A DNA stretch of 58,091 nucleotides from Hyphomicrobiales bacterium (GTDB lineage Bacteria; Pseudomonadota; Alphaproteobacteria; Rhizobiales; Methyloligellaceae): assembly GCA_028280515.1 (NCBI GenBank), contig JANQLP010000162.1, positions 1 through 58,091 on the forward strand, written 5' to 3'. The stretch's first letter is position 1; the number at the start of each line of letters is the position of its first letter. The notes beneath the pieces were generated by a model. It did no database searches and was not told where the DNA came from. It saw only the letters and a program-made list of their open reading frames with translations. The position numbers and the translations under genes were made by a program. Positions 48,690 to 57,757 of the stretch are shown here, piece after piece.

Positions 48690-50270
48690 ATGAGCGCTCC
48701 TGTGCCGCCCCCGCCCTCCCGGGCATCCCGACTGTCCGACCGCAACCACCGCGCCCTGATTGTCGTGCTCGGCGATCAATTATCGGCGAACATCTCGAGC
48801 CTCGCCGCCGGATCGAAAACGAATGACGTGGTGCTCATGGCCGAGGTCATGGACGAGGCGACCTATGTGCCGCATCACAAGAAGAAGATCGCCTTTCTGT
48901 TTTCCGCCATGCGCCATTTTGCGGAAAGCCTGAAGGATGCTGGCTGGAGCGTCGAGTACACGCGGCTGGACGATCACGGGAACACCGGATCCTTTACCGG
49001 AGAAGTTGAGCGCGTCCTGGAACGCCATGGCTGCGCCGAAATCATCGTTACCGAACCGGGCGAATGGCGGGTTTTGCAGGCCATGCGGTCCTGGCGGGAC
49101 CGCTTCGGCTTGCCGGTGCGCATTCTTGACGATGACCGCTTCGTCTGTTCCCGCTCGGATTTTGCCAAATGGGCGGCTCCAAGAAAGCAGTTGCGCATGG
49201 AGTATTTCTATCGCGACATGCGCCGCCGCACCGGTCTGCTCATGAACGGAACTGAACCGGAAGGGGAACGGTGGAACTACGATGCGGACAACCGGAAACC
49301 CGCGCGCGGGCAGCTGAAATTCCCAAATCCCTTCCGCGTTGAACCGGACGCGACAACATGCGAGGTCCTCGATCTCGTGGACGCACGGTTCGGCAATCAT
49401 TTCGGCGATCTTCGGCCCTTCTGGTTCGCGGTGACGCCCGCGGATGCACAAGCTGCGCTCGATCACTTCATCGACGCCACCCTCCCCCACTTCGGCGATT
49501 ACCAGGACGCCATGGTGAAGGACGAGAGTTTCGTCTACCACTCTGTGCTGTCGCTCTACATCAACGCCGGGCTTCTCGATCCGTTGGAAGTGTGCGGGCG
49601 CGTCGAGGCGGCATACCGCCGGGGTGATGCGCCGTTGAATGCGGCCGAAGGGTTCATTCGTCAGATCATCGGCTGGCGCGAATATGTCCGTGGCATCTAC
49701 TGGCTTGAAATGCCCGGCTATCGCGACAGGAATCATTTCAACGCGGAAAGATCACTCCCGAAATTCTATTGGACCGGCGAGACCGACATGGCCTGCCTTC
49801 ACGCCGCCATCACCCAGACCAAGGAAGAAGCCTACGCCCACCATATTCAGCGGCTCATGGTCACCGGCACCTTCGCCATGCTGGCGGGCATCGACCCCCA
49901 TGCAGTCCATGAGTGGTATCTCGCCGTATATGCGGACGCCTATGAGTGGGTGGAGCTGCCGAACACGCTCGGCATGAGCCAGTTCGCGGACGGCGGCTTG
50001 CTCAGCTCAAAACCTTATGCGGCAAGCGGCAACTACATCAACAAAATGTCCGACTATTGCCGCGGCTGCCACTACGACGTGAAGCAGAAGACAGGCGACG
50101 GCGCGTGCCCGTTCAATTCGCTCTACTGGGACTTTCTCGCCCGCAACCGCGAAACGCTGGAAGGCAATCCCCGGCTGGCACACCCTTATCGCACGTGGGA
50201 CCGCATGGACGCCGACCGGCGGGCAGATACACGGCGAAGTGCAAAACAAATCCTCGACGCCCTCCGGTGA
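48690..50270 (+). CDS. Fe-S-containing cryptochrome/photolyase (FeS-BCP family, PhrB-like)
   Basis: 526 residues. The N-terminal antenna domain has LIVVLGDQLSANI, and the FAD domain includes EGFIRQIIGWREYVRGIYW, HHIQRLMVTGTFAMLAGIDP and VYADAYEWVELPNTLGMSQ. Near the C-terminus CRGCHYDVKQKTGDGAC gives Cys-X2-Cys-X12-Cys, which together with an earlier Cys (DMACLHAAI) binds the 4Fe-4S cluster of FeS-BCP proteins such as Agrobacterium PhrB. It should repair (6-4) photoproducts using blue light. The gene is followed within 20 nt by the convergent GST gene. Confidence 0.95.
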   Translation: MSAPVPPPPSRASRLSDRNHRALIVVLGDQLSANISSLAAGSKTNDVVLMAEVMDEATYVPHHKKKIAFLFSAMRHFAESLKDAGWSVEYTRLDDHGNTGSFTGEVERVLERHGCAEIIVTEPGEWRVLQAMRSWRDRFGLPVRILDDDRFVCSRSDFAKWAAPRKQLRMEYFYRDMRRRTGLLMNGTEPEGERWNYDADNRKPARGQLKFPNPFRVEPDATTCEVLDLVDARFGNHFGDLRPFWFAVTPADAQAALDHFIDATLPHFGDYQDAMVKDESFVYHSVLSLYINAGLLDPLEVCGRVEAAYRRGDAPLNAAEGFIRQIIGWREYVRGIYWLEMPGYRDRNHFNAERSLPKFYWTGETDMACLHAAITQTKEEAYAHHIQRLMVTGTFAMLAGIDPHAVHEWYLAVYADAYEWVELPNTLGMSQFADGGLLSSKPYAASGNYINKMSDYCRGCHYDVKQKTGDGACPFNSLYWDFLARNRETLEGNPRLAHPYRTWDRMDADRRADTRRSAKQILDALR

Positions 50271-50290
50271 AGGTGCTTGCGCGGCAGCGA

Positions 50291-50953
50291 TCATTTCCAG
50301 TGCGGAGGATACGCCTTGTCATATCCGTCGAGCGCCTCGACGCGCTTGCGCCACGCATCGAGGTTCGGCCAATGCCTGCTTAATGGGACCACACCAAGCT
50401 TCATCGGTTCGGCCTCGGGACGCGCCGCCGCCCGGCAAAGTTGCATGACGACCGGGAAAACGACCAAATCCGCCGCGCTCAACGTGTCACCAGCGAGCCA
50501 CGGACCGGACTCGAGCCTCGTTTCAAGCAACGCCAGTTCATCACGCACGCGCGCCATTCCGGCGGAAATGCGATCTGCGAACTCTTCGCCTTTTCCGCGA
50601 AAAAGTGGGCGCGAAACATCGCTGACACGCTCCCGCAGGCTGCCCTCGCATTCGCTGATGATCTGCCAGACCAGCGCCGTCGCGGCGGGAGATACACCGA
50701 AAAGCGGGGGCTCCGGGACGATGGCGTCGAGATAGGCAAGAATTGCGAGCGTCTCGCAGACGGTGGTTCCGTCATGAACGAGAACCGGAACCTGGCCACG
50801 CGGGTTGATCTTCAGGAATTCCGGCGCCTTCTGCTCACGCTTGGCGTTATCGAGCCGCCGCGGCGTATAATTTACGCCCTTGACCTCCAGCGCCAGCATA
50901 ACAGTCCAACATGGCGGGGAACCGGAAATGAAATAGAGATCGCACTGGGTCAT
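50291..50953 (-). CDS. Glutathione S-transferase family protein
   Basis: 220 residues. The thioredoxin-like N-terminal domain has LYFISGSPPCWTVMLALE, with Ser/Cys residues at the usual catalytic place, and KINPRGQVPVLVHDG (cis-Pro). ETLAILAYLDAIVP links to an all-helical C-terminal domain (LAGDTLSAADLVVFPVVMQL). It is a cytoplasmic detoxification-type enzyme without assignable substrate. It is convergent with the photolyase gene. Confidence 0.9.
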   Translation of the reverse strand: MTQCDLYFISGSPPCWTVMLALEVKGVNYTPRRLDNAKREQKAPEFLKINPRGQVPVLVHDGTTVCETLAILAYLDAIVPEPPLFGVSPAATALVWQIISECEGSLRERVSDVSRPLFRGKGEEFADRISAGMARVRDELALLETRLESGPWLAGDTLSAADLVVFPVVMQLCRAAARPEAEPMKLGVVPLSRHWPNLDAWRKRVEALDGYDKAYPPHWK

Positions 50954-51075
50954 GAACAGATCGCCTGATCAACGCCACACTGGCCCGCGCATGAGCATAT
51001 GCCCGTAATGGTACTGCACGGCAAGGGCGAATCACCGCCCCGTCCGGCAACATGCGGTTGTACAGAATTGTCTGC

Positions 51076-51876
51076 TTATGACAGCAGTTTGTGAACGCCA
51101 AGCTGGCCGGGCGTCGCAATATCCGTTCCGTTGCCCTGCACATACTCGAGCAGCGTGGAGAGATCATGTGCGTTGCGCTCGCCATAGATCCGCGTCAGAA
51201 CGCCCGCCAGCGGTGTACTCTTTTGCAACGACTGGACATCCTTCACCAAACCTTCCCGACGGTTGATCTGGCCGAGGATCTTCTGCTTCCTCAGGTTTGA
51301 CAAGGCGCGGCTGACGGTATCGGCGTTGAGGCCGAGATAACCGCCGATCTCCTCGCGGGTCATGGGCAGCGGAATGGCGATGCCGTCGATCATCTTGCGG
51401 CCCTGCCTCAGCACCATCTCAAGCACGAAAGACGCCACCCTTTGCTGCCGGTCGAGCGCTCCAAGCAGGACGTTCTGCAGGGCGAACCGCTCGGTCTGAT
51501 AGGCCGAGACCCGAACCAGCGCCCGGCCCAGCCGACGGTCCTCCCCGGCGCGCGCGATGATTTCGCGATGGGGCACCTTGGTGAGCGACACATCACTGAG
51601 CGCCCGGGCTGTTGTGTTGGGCAGCAGATGGTTGAACGCCGTGCAAAGAAAATCGCCGGGAAACCGGAACCCGAGCACCTGGCGCCGCCCGTCTATGAGC
51701 ACGGCCTCAAGGATCAGCACGCCGCGCGTGACGATAAGCAGACAGCCTTCGCGCGTCTCTTCGTCAACCACGGTGTCGTGACGTTCAAACTCCTGCGATG
51801 GAAAACTCTTCAACCATCCCAGAACCAGTTCCGGCGTGGTCTCCTGTGCGGATGGCGTCACATCTCGCGACAACAT
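51076..51876 (-). CDS. Crp/Fnr-family transcriptional regulator (FixK-like)
   Basis: 266 residues from the ATG at MLSRDVTPSAQE with a strong GAAGGAG site. The cyclic-nucleotide-like beta roll covers about 25-140 (LGFRFPGDFLCTAFNH), a dimer helix follows (LQNVLLGALDRQQRVASFV), and the HTH is TREEIGGYLGLNADTVSRAL. The recognition helix has Asp-Thr-Val-Ser-Arg where Fnr has Glu-Thr-Ile-Ser-Arg. There is no N-terminal Cys cluster, so it is not an oxygen-sensing Fnr but FixK- or Dnr-like. An Fnr-type box lies 89 nt upstream, suggesting autoregulation. Confidence 0.92.
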   Translation of the reverse strand: MLSRDVTPSAQETTPELVLGWLKSFPSQEFERHDTVVDEETREGCLLIVTRGVLILEAVLIDGRRQVLGFRFPGDFLCTAFNHLLPNTTARALSDVSLTKVPHREIIARAGEDRRLGRALVRVSAYQTERFALQNVLLGALDRQQRVASFVLEMVLRQGRKMIDGIAIPLPMTREEIGGYLGLNADTVSRALSNLRKQKILGQINRREGLVKDVQSLQKSTPLAGVLTRIYGERNAHDLSTLLEYVQGNGTDIATPGQLGVHKLLS

Positions 51877-51964
51877 TTGCGGGCTCCTTCCGGGAGGAAA
51901 AGAAAAGGGTCCCGTGGACACATTTTGCACATGCGAAAAATGCTATCGAGCGCGCGATTGCGCT

Positions 51965-51978
51965 TTGATGTACGTCAA
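51965..51978. promoter_or_regulatory. Fnr-type box upstream of the Crp/Fnr gene
   Basis: TTGATGTACGTCAA differs from TTGAT-N4-ATCAA at one arm base. It lies 89 nt before the regulator start, so autoregulation is plausible, and is 181 nt from the divergent small membrane protein gene. Confidence 0.55.
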
Positions 51979-52158
51979 TGATCTCCTCAACTCTTGTTAA
52001 GAACGCCTTGCGCTCGGTTCAGGCAATACCGGTATTGCCGCGGCGAAAACGTGCCGCACCGGACCAAGCAATTGGATTCTCATTGCGTTTAGGTGATGAT
52101 ACCTTCTAGGTCGATCTGATCCCCGAGGTCATAAAAACCGCGCAAACATGGGGACACA

Positions 52159-52398
52159 ATGCAGCGTGTTCTGGGATTTCTGCTTATCGGGCTTGCGGTC
52201 GCCGGTACGGCTGCGCAAATGGCGTTCGGTTTGCACGTCTATGTCGGCAATGCGCTTCAGGCGATTCTCGGCCCTTATGTTACAGATACATTTCAAACGC
52301 CCGTCGGTGCGGCGGTTGTTTACGGGTTTTTCTATTTCGTGGCCGCATCCGGCCTCGTTCTGGTGGCGACGGCGAACCGCTCCCGCGCGACAAAGTGA
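52159..52398 (+). CDS. Small two-helix membrane protein, unknown function
   Basis: 79 residues. A GGGGA element precedes the ATG. Two hydrophobic segments, VLGFLLIGLAVAGTAAQMAF and VVYGFFYFVAASGLVLVATA, flank a short polar loop with a conserved-looking TDTFQTPVG. I do not recognise the family. It is divergent from the Crp/Fnr gene and followed by the Ntn-hydrolase-like gene in the same direction, 70 nt apart. Confidence 0.65.
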   Translation: MQRVLGFLLIGLAVAGTAAQMAFGLHVYVGNALQAILGPYVTDTFQTPVGAAVVYGFFYFVAASGLVLVATANRSRATK

Positions 52399-52468
52399 GC
52401 GGCGGGTGTGGCGGACGTGGCCGGCTGCAACCATATGAAGGATCACTTCACGGAAAGCCGCATTTGAG

Positions 52469-53479
52469 ATGATGTTGAAGACACCAGATGAACCGCTGCC
52501 GCAGATTGCGGTTCTGGATGTCAGCGGGGACTGGCCGGTCGAAACGTTGCGGCTGGCACGCGAGGAAACCCACGCGCTGCTTGACGAGGCGGCGGCCGCC
52601 TACCCGGCGATCGCCCTCAAGCTTGGAGATGCGATCTCGCGGCGCTGGCTCGCGCGCGCACACAACCCTTATCTGGGTGAGATGGACCGGATATCAGGGA
52701 TCATCGACCGGCCCGGCGCATATTACTTCAACGCCAGTTATGAATGGACCTGCAGCACCTGCGCCGGCCCTGGTCCGGACGGCAACACGGCCCGGCTGAT
52801 GCGGGTGCTGGACTGGCAAACTCCGGGGCTTGGCCGACATGTGATCGCCGCCCGCGTTACGAGCGCGGCGGGTCCCTGGGTTACGTTCACCTGGCCCGGC
52901 TATACAGGCGTGCTGCAGGCAATGGCACCCGGGCGGTTTGCGGCGGCCATCAATCAGGCACCCATGGAACGACCCGTAGGCCTCTTTGCGTTGGACTGGA
53001 TGGCAAACCGGGCAAAAATCTGGCGAAGCGCAGAACCGACACCCGAGCATCTTCTGCGGCGCGTGTTCGAGACCGCGAAAACCTATCGCGAGGCCAAGGA
53101 GACGCTTGTGCGCACCCCGCTATGCGTCGGCGCCATCTACACGCTGAGCGGCGTTGCTCCTGACGAAGCCTGCGTCATTGAGCGCACCGAAACGCAAGCC
53201 CACGTCGTCGAGGGACCGGCGAGCGCCGCCAATGCCTGGCAGAATCGGCATTGGGGCGGTCTCGTACGCGGCGAAAACAACGAAAGCCGGCGCGATATGA
53301 TGGCCGCGCAGGATCGCCGCCTCGACAACGGCTTCGGCTGGCTTCAGCCGCCGGTCAGAAACGACCTCACCCGTCTCGCAATGGTTGCTGATGCCGCCCA
53401 GGGCCGTGCGATCGCGCAAGGATACGAGGCGGAGGGCCCGGTGACACAGGTCCTTTCGCTCGACATGCAGCCCGCCTGA
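52469..53479 (+). CDS. Ntn-hydrolase (acid ceramidase/NAAA-like) family protein
   Basis: 336 residues. NASYEWTCSTCAGPGPDGNT and ARLMRVLDWQTPGLGRHVIA resemble the autoprocessing site of acid ceramidase and NAAA, where YE..CTS is followed by GRNMDFG. By alignment the nucleophile would be Cys95, with Arg112 and Asp115 matching the catalytic Arg-X2-Asp. LCVGAIYTLSGV and ENNESRRDMMA provide the later Asn/Arg region. No signal peptide is seen. It probably cleaves an amide bond, such as an N-acyl compound. Bacterial members are little studied. The stop lies 26 nt from the convergent antiporter gene. Confidence 0.65.
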   Translation: MMLKTPDEPLPQIAVLDVSGDWPVETLRLAREETHALLDEAAAAYPAIALKLGDAISRRWLARAHNPYLGEMDRISGIIDRPGAYYFNASYEWTCSTCAGPGPDGNTARLMRVLDWQTPGLGRHVIAARVTSAAGPWVTFTWPGYTGVLQAMAPGRFAAAINQAPMERPVGLFALDWMANRAKIWRSAEPTPEHLLRRVFETAKTYREAKETLVRTPLCVGAIYTLSGVAPDEACVIERTETQAHVVEGPASAANAWQNRHWGGLVRGENNESRRDMMAAQDRRLDNGFGWLQPPVRNDLTRLAMVADAAQGRAIAQGYEAEGPVTQVLSLDMQPA

Positions 53480-53505
53480 CGCCAATCCCGTCGAGCATCG
53501 CGCAC

Positions 53506-55320
53506 TCACACCACCTTGTTGTCCGCATCAACGATCGCGTCGCTCAGATCGGCTTCGTCCTGCGCAAACAGGTCCTTGAGCTCCTCGGAGCGCTCTCTTG
53601 CAAACACCTGGAGCTTCTGCTGGTCGGTATAGTGAGCGTAATCGCCGTACAAGTGCCGGCGGTCGAACTCGCGAAATGTCTCGATCGTCCGCGTGACCTC
53701 CTGCTCAGGATCGCCGAGCCCGCGCAGGACCTCACGCGTGATGTCCAGCGACGATAGAAACGTCTCCCGGCGAATGAACTCGACACCCAGATCCATGAGC
53801 CGATGCACATGGTTGCGGTTTCGTGCCCGGGCATAGATCGGCACGTGCGGAAAGTGCTTGCGGACCAGTTCCGCCGTTTTGAGGGATTTCTCAATATCGC
53901 CGATTGCCAGAACGAACGCCTGCGCCTTGTCCACTTGCGCCGCCTCGAGAATGCTCAGACGTGTCGCGTCCCCGTAATAGGCCTGACCGCCGAAGCGGCT
54001 CACGAACGCGACCTGCTCCGCCGATCCGTCAAGCGCCGTGAACGGAATACGCCGGGCCTGCAGGACGCGGGCGACGATCTGTCCGACCCGCCCGAAACCG
54101 GCGATGACCACGTGTCCCTGCTCCTCCGGTATCTCATCGTACGGTCCGTCGTCCGGTTCTCCGGCACGGGTGAGCAACTCATCCGCGAGCAGGAGCAGTG
54201 GCGTCGACAGCATTGAAAGCGTGACCACAACGGTCAAGAGCTCCGCGAGATCCCGGCTGATGACGTTTTCGCCGAGCGCCGTCGTAAAGATCACGAACGC
54301 GAACTCACCGCCCTGCGAAACCGCCAGTGCGAGCCGGCGCGCGGCACGATTGTCGAGGCCGTTCCAGCGGCCAAGCCCATAGAGCACAATCGCCTTGATG
54401 GTCAGCAGGCCAACGACACAGACGATCACCAGCCCGAATTGCTCCACGAGCAACTGGAGATTGAGCATCATCCCGACAGCGGTGAAGAACAGCCCGAGAA
54501 GCAGGCCCTCGAACGGTGCGATGTCGGATTCGATCTGGTGACGATACGGGGAGTCCGCGAGCAACGCACCGGCGAGAAACGCCCCCAGGACCGCCGACAG
54601 ACCGGCGAACTCCATCAAAAGGACGACGCCGACAACCGTCAACAGGGCGCTGGCCGTCATCGCCTCCCGGACACCTGTCATGGCGACAAGCCGGTAAACC
54701 GTCGACAAGGCATACCGTCCAATAATGACGATCACCAGGATGGCGCCGATGGCGCCCACAATCTTGACGAACGAGACGCTCTCATCCGCCGCGCCTGCCG
54801 CACCGAGCAGCGGTACGATGGCAATGAGCGGAATAGCCGCCATGTCCTGGAACAGAAGTACTGAGAAGGCGGCACGGCCATGGCGCAGACGCAATTCGCC
54901 TTTTTCCTCCAGCACCTGGAGCACGAAAGCGGTTGACGAAAGGGCCAGCGCAAATCCAATGAGGACCGCATCATCCCACGGAATGCCGGCGAACCCGATG
55001 ACGGGGATCAGCAGAGCTGCCGATATCGCCACCTGGCTGCCGCCCAGGCCGAAGACCGATCCGCGCATGGTCCACAAGCGCTTGGGCTTGAGTTCCAGGC
55101 CGATCAGAAACAGCAACAGCGCAACGCCGTATTCGGCAATGTGCAGAATACTCTCAACATGATAGACGGTGTAGACGAAACCAAGACCAAAAGGTCCAAT
55201 CAGCACCCCCGCCGCCAGATAGCCAAGAACCGAACTGATATGCAGTTTCTTCGCGATCGGCGCGGCAATTGCGGCCGCCGCCAAAAAGACTGCAGCCTGA
55301 ATAAGAAAACTTCCTGTCAT
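53506..55320 (-). CDS. CPA2-family K+/Na+:proton antiporter with TrkA-N domain (KefC-like)
   Basis: 604 residues. About 12 membrane segments lie at residues 5-390 (HISSVLGYLAAGVLIGPFGLGF, GFALALSSTAFVLQVLEEKG, LTVVVTLSMLSTPLLLLADEL), and the C-terminal Rossmann TrkA-N domain starts at HVVIAGFGRVGQIVARVL. ALDGSAEQVAFVSRFGG and YYGDATRLSILEAAQVDKAQ are KefB/C-typical. It is distinct in sequence from the antiporter at 29192-30892. It is likely to expel K+ or Na+ during acid or electrophile stress. A small membrane protein gene is 146 nt upstream on the same strand. Confidence 0.93.
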   Translation of the reverse strand: MTGSFLIQAAVFLAAAAIAAPIAKKLHISSVLGYLAAGVLIGPFGLGFVYTVYHVESILHIAEYGVALLLFLIGLELKPKRLWTMRGSVFGLGGSQVAISAALLIPVIGFAGIPWDDAVLIGFALALSSTAFVLQVLEEKGELRLRHGRAAFSVLLFQDMAAIPLIAIVPLLGAAGAADESVSFVKIVGAIGAILVIVIIGRYALSTVYRLVAMTGVREAMTASALLTVVGVVLLMEFAGLSAVLGAFLAGALLADSPYRHQIESDIAPFEGLLLGLFFTAVGMMLNLQLLVEQFGLVIVCVVGLLTIKAIVLYGLGRWNGLDNRAARRLALAVSQGGEFAFVIFTTALGENVISRDLAELLTVVVTLSMLSTPLLLLADELLTRAGEPDDGPYDEIPEEQGHVVIAGFGRVGQIVARVLQARRIPFTALDGSAEQVAFVSRFGGQAYYGDATRLSILEAAQVDKAQAFVLAIGDIEKSLKTAELVRKHFPHVPIYARARNRNHVHRLMDLGVEFIRRETFLSSLDITREVLRGLGDPEQEVTRTIETFREFDRRHLYGDYAHYTDQQKLQVFARERSEELKDLFAQDEADLSDAIVDADNKVV

Positions 55321-55466
55321 TGAATCAGATTCCTGCTGGCCAGAGCTTCAAACAACGCCAGAAACAACACCCTAAGATGATGGTTTTAGTGAGCGGGGTG
55401 ATTCCCGGCAACCGGCCACCCCCGAATGTCAGACCTCACGGGCGAACGGTCCACCGGTCCGGCCCC

Positions 55467-55652
55467 TCAATAGCTGATGGCGGGCAGGAAAAGATAGAAG
55501 AAGAAAAACAGGAAAATGCCGAGAAAGCTGAACCAGTGGTTTCGGCTGACCAACCCGATCACCAGTGCTCCGACGGCAATAAGGGCGATGATTGAAAACT
55601 GATAGCCTGCAACTGAAACATCACCCAAAAGGGAATCGATGATTTCACGCAT
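55467..55652 (-). CDS. Small two-helix membrane protein
   Basis: 61 residues. A short helical N-terminus (MREIIDSLLGDVSVAGYQF) is followed by two hydrophobic segments, SIIALIAVGALVIGLVSRNH and WFSFLGIFLFFFFYLFLPAI, with positively charged residues between. Such small hydrophobic proteins are easily missed by gene callers. It precedes the KefC-like gene in the same direction and might be a membrane accessory of it; that is only a context guess. Confidence 0.65.
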   Translation of the reverse strand: MREIIDSLLGDVSVAGYQFSIIALIAVGALVIGLVSRNHWFSFLGIFLFFFFYLFLPAISY

Positions 55653-55745
55653 AGCCGCACTTTATCACACTCCGAATGCGGCGACACCGTTCTGCGGCTA
55701 TCCGGGCGAACTCGCTCCGGCGGGATTTCTTACGATTTCATATAA

Positions 55746-56711
55746 TCAGGACCGCATTCTGTGCTCGTCTCGCCAGCGCGAGGGCGACACGCCGAAACAC
55801 CGTTTGAATGCCCGGCTGAAGGCGGCGTCCGACCCATATCCGACCGATCCGGCGACCTCCATGATGCCCACATCGCCCTCGGCGAGCTCGCGCGCCGCGA
55901 GCCGCATGCGGTGTTGCGTGACATACTCCGCCGGTGCGCATCCCAGATAGCGTTTGAATTTGTCGGCCAGTGCGGAACGGGAGGCCCCGGCATCCCGGCC
56001 GAGTTGCTCGACCGTCCAGTTTCTATGAGGCTCGCTGTGGATCAGTGCAATCGCCCGGCTCATCGACCGGTCCTTCAGCGCACTGTACCAGCCTTCCATC
56101 TCTTGGCCCTGTGTTTCCACGTGCTCGCGGATCGCCTCGATCAGCAGCAACTCGGAAAGGCCGGCAAGCACGGCATCGGCCCCTGGCCGGTTGTCGGCGG
56201 CTTCAGCGGCCGCAAACTCAAGCGTGGTGCGCACCACCTCTCCGGAACGGGCCATCGTGCTGTCGTAGATCAGATAAGGCGGCAATGAAGAAAGCAAAGG
56301 TTCCTCTTCCAGCGCCAACCCGCCGAGAAAACCGCAAACCGTGCGGGTTTTGGCACCGCCGCCACCATGTTCGATCACCATCATGCCGCCACGCTCGGGG
56401 ATCTGCACGACATCGAGCGCTGAAACAGCCGGCACACGGTCGCGTCCCGCCATGGTGTGTGGATCATTCCGGATGAACACGATCGCCTGACCGGCCGAAA
56501 TCACGACAGGCACGTTTCCGGGAATCTCGATGATCATCAGCCCTTCCACGATGTAGTGGTAGATGATCAGATCGTCGACCGGCCCCAGATGGTCAAAGCA
56601 GTCCGTGGCGCTGACTTCCGTCAACAAAGACCAGGGCTCGGAGAACTCACCGCGCAGGAACATGCCCGCCGACAGGCGCGCCGAACGCAGGATCTCCGAC
56701 AAAGCGTCCAT
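55746..56711 (-). CDS. AraC-family transcriptional regulator with cupin (Cupin_6) domain
   Basis: 321 residues from the ATG at MDALSEILRSARLSAG. The N-terminal cupin has LIIYHYIVEGLMIIEIPGN and AVFIRNDPHTM-like IVFIRNDPHTMAG, as in Cupin_6/AraC_binding regulators. The C-terminal double HTH has WTVEQLGRDAGASRSALADK and VGYGSDAAFSRAFKRCFGV. It is divergent from the 1-Cys peroxiredoxin gene; two TTTGATCA half-sites 21 bp apart lie in the shared promoter, so it probably controls the peroxiredoxin and itself. Confidence 0.93.
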   Translation of the reverse strand: MDALSEILRSARLSAGMFLRGEFSEPWSLLTEVSATDCFDHLGPVDDLIIYHYIVEGLMIIEIPGNVPVVISAGQAIVFIRNDPHTMAGRDRVPAVSALDVVQIPERGGMMVIEHGGGGAKTRTVCGFLGGLALEEEPLLSSLPPYLIYDSTMARSGEVVRTTLEFAAAEAADNRPGADAVLAGLSELLLIEAIREHVETQGQEMEGWYSALKDRSMSRAIALIHSEPHRNWTVEQLGRDAGASRSALADKFKRYLGCAPAEYVTQHRMRLAARELAEGDVGIMEVAGSVGYGSDAAFSRAFKRCFGVSPSRWRDEHRMRS

Positions 56712-56740
56712 AAAAAGCCGTTCCGGTGATGATGTGGCGG

Positions 56741-56770
56741 TTTGATCAAATGAAATGGTGATTTGATCAT
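56741..56770. promoter_or_regulatory. AraC-type operator candidate: TTTGATCA repeats 21 bp apart
   Basis: TTTGATCA occurs at 56741 and 56762, exactly 21 bp apart, as expected for two AraC-type half-sites on one helix face. The first is part of the palindrome TTTGATCAAA. They lie 30 nt upstream of the AraC start and 126 nt upstream of the peroxiredoxin gene. Confidence 0.65.
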
Positions 56771-56895
56771 TTATTGCAAGCCGGGCGAATGCTATCTCCG
56801 CGCGCCTGTCGCTCTGCGCTGGAACTCTTGTGATGAATTCTGTGCAGCAGCCAAGAACCACCCCCGAAATTACCTTGCTCTGAAAAGGAGAAGCA

Positions 56896-57552
56896 ATGCT
56901 GAGACTTGGTGACATCGCACCCGACTTCACAGCCGAAACAACGGACGGCCCGATCAAATTTCACGATTGGATTGGCGACTCCTGGTGCGTGCTGTTTTCC
57001 CACCCCAAGGACTTCACACCCGTCTGCACAACGGAGCTTGGATATATGGCCAAGATCAAGCCGGAGTTCGACAAACGCAACGTCAAGGTCATCGGGATCA
57101 GCGTTGACCCGATCGCATCCCATGCCGAATGGTCGAAGGACATCGCGGAGACCCAGGGGATTGCGCCCAACTATCCGATGATCGGCGATCCCGAACTGAA
57201 GATTTCCAAGCTTTACGGCATGTTGCCCGCCGACGCCGGCAGCACATCGGAAGGCCGCACCGCGGTCGACAATCAGACCGTCCGGAACGTTTACGTCATC
57301 GCGCCTGACAAATCAGTGAAGCTGATCATCACCTATCCGATGAGCACGGGCCGGAACTTCGATGAACTGTTGCGGGTGATTGATTCCCTGCAGCTAACCG
57401 CCCATCACAAGGTGGCGACCCCCGTGAACTGGAAACACGGCGACGACGTAATCATCGTCCCGGCGGTGTCGGACGACGAAGCCAGGAAAATGTTTCCGGC
57501 CGGCTGGAATGCGCCCAAGCCGTATATGCGCATTGTTCAGCAGCCCCAATAG
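56896..57552 (+). CDS. 1-Cys peroxiredoxin (Prx6 type)
   Basis: 218 residues. The peroxidatic Cys44 is in SHPKDFTPVCTTELGYM. There is no resolving Cys in the C-terminal region, only Cys31 upstream, so it belongs to the 1-Cys class. The C-terminal DDEARKMFPAGWNAPKPYMRIV is typical of the Prx6 dimer arm. It reduces peroxides in the cytoplasm and needs an external thiol. It is divergent from the AraC regulator that probably controls it. A strong terminator follows. Confidence 0.95.
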   Translation: MLRLGDIAPDFTAETTDGPIKFHDWIGDSWCVLFSHPKDFTPVCTTELGYMAKIKPEFDKRNVKVIGISVDPIASHAEWSKDIAETQGIAPNYPMIGDPELKISKLYGMLPADAGSTSEGRTAVDNQTVRNVYVIAPDKSVKLIITYPMSTGRNFDELLRVIDSLQLTAHHKVATPVNWKHGDDVIIVPAVSDDEARKMFPAGWNAPKPYMRIVQQPQ

Positions 57553-57603
57553 GCATTTGCGGAGCGCGCAAGCGCAACTCCGGCAAACGTCTGAATGTAA
57601 CCG

Positions 57604-57632
57604 CGCCGCCGGGCTCTTCCCGGCGGCGTTTG
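57604..57632 (+). terminator. Rho-independent terminator after the peroxiredoxin gene
   Basis: Perfect 10-bp arms CGCCGCCGGG and CCCGGCGGCG enclose CTCTT and are followed by TTTG. It lies 52 nt after the stop codon. Confidence 0.85.
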
Positions 57633-57757
57633 TACGAGTAGAACCGGATTCCACGGAACCGTGACGCCGAGGTAATCAACATGGAGGCCAGGACGCATAA
57701 CCGACCGAAAGGCACATTGAACAGCACCTGTTGAGAAACCGAGGAAACTGGGCACTT

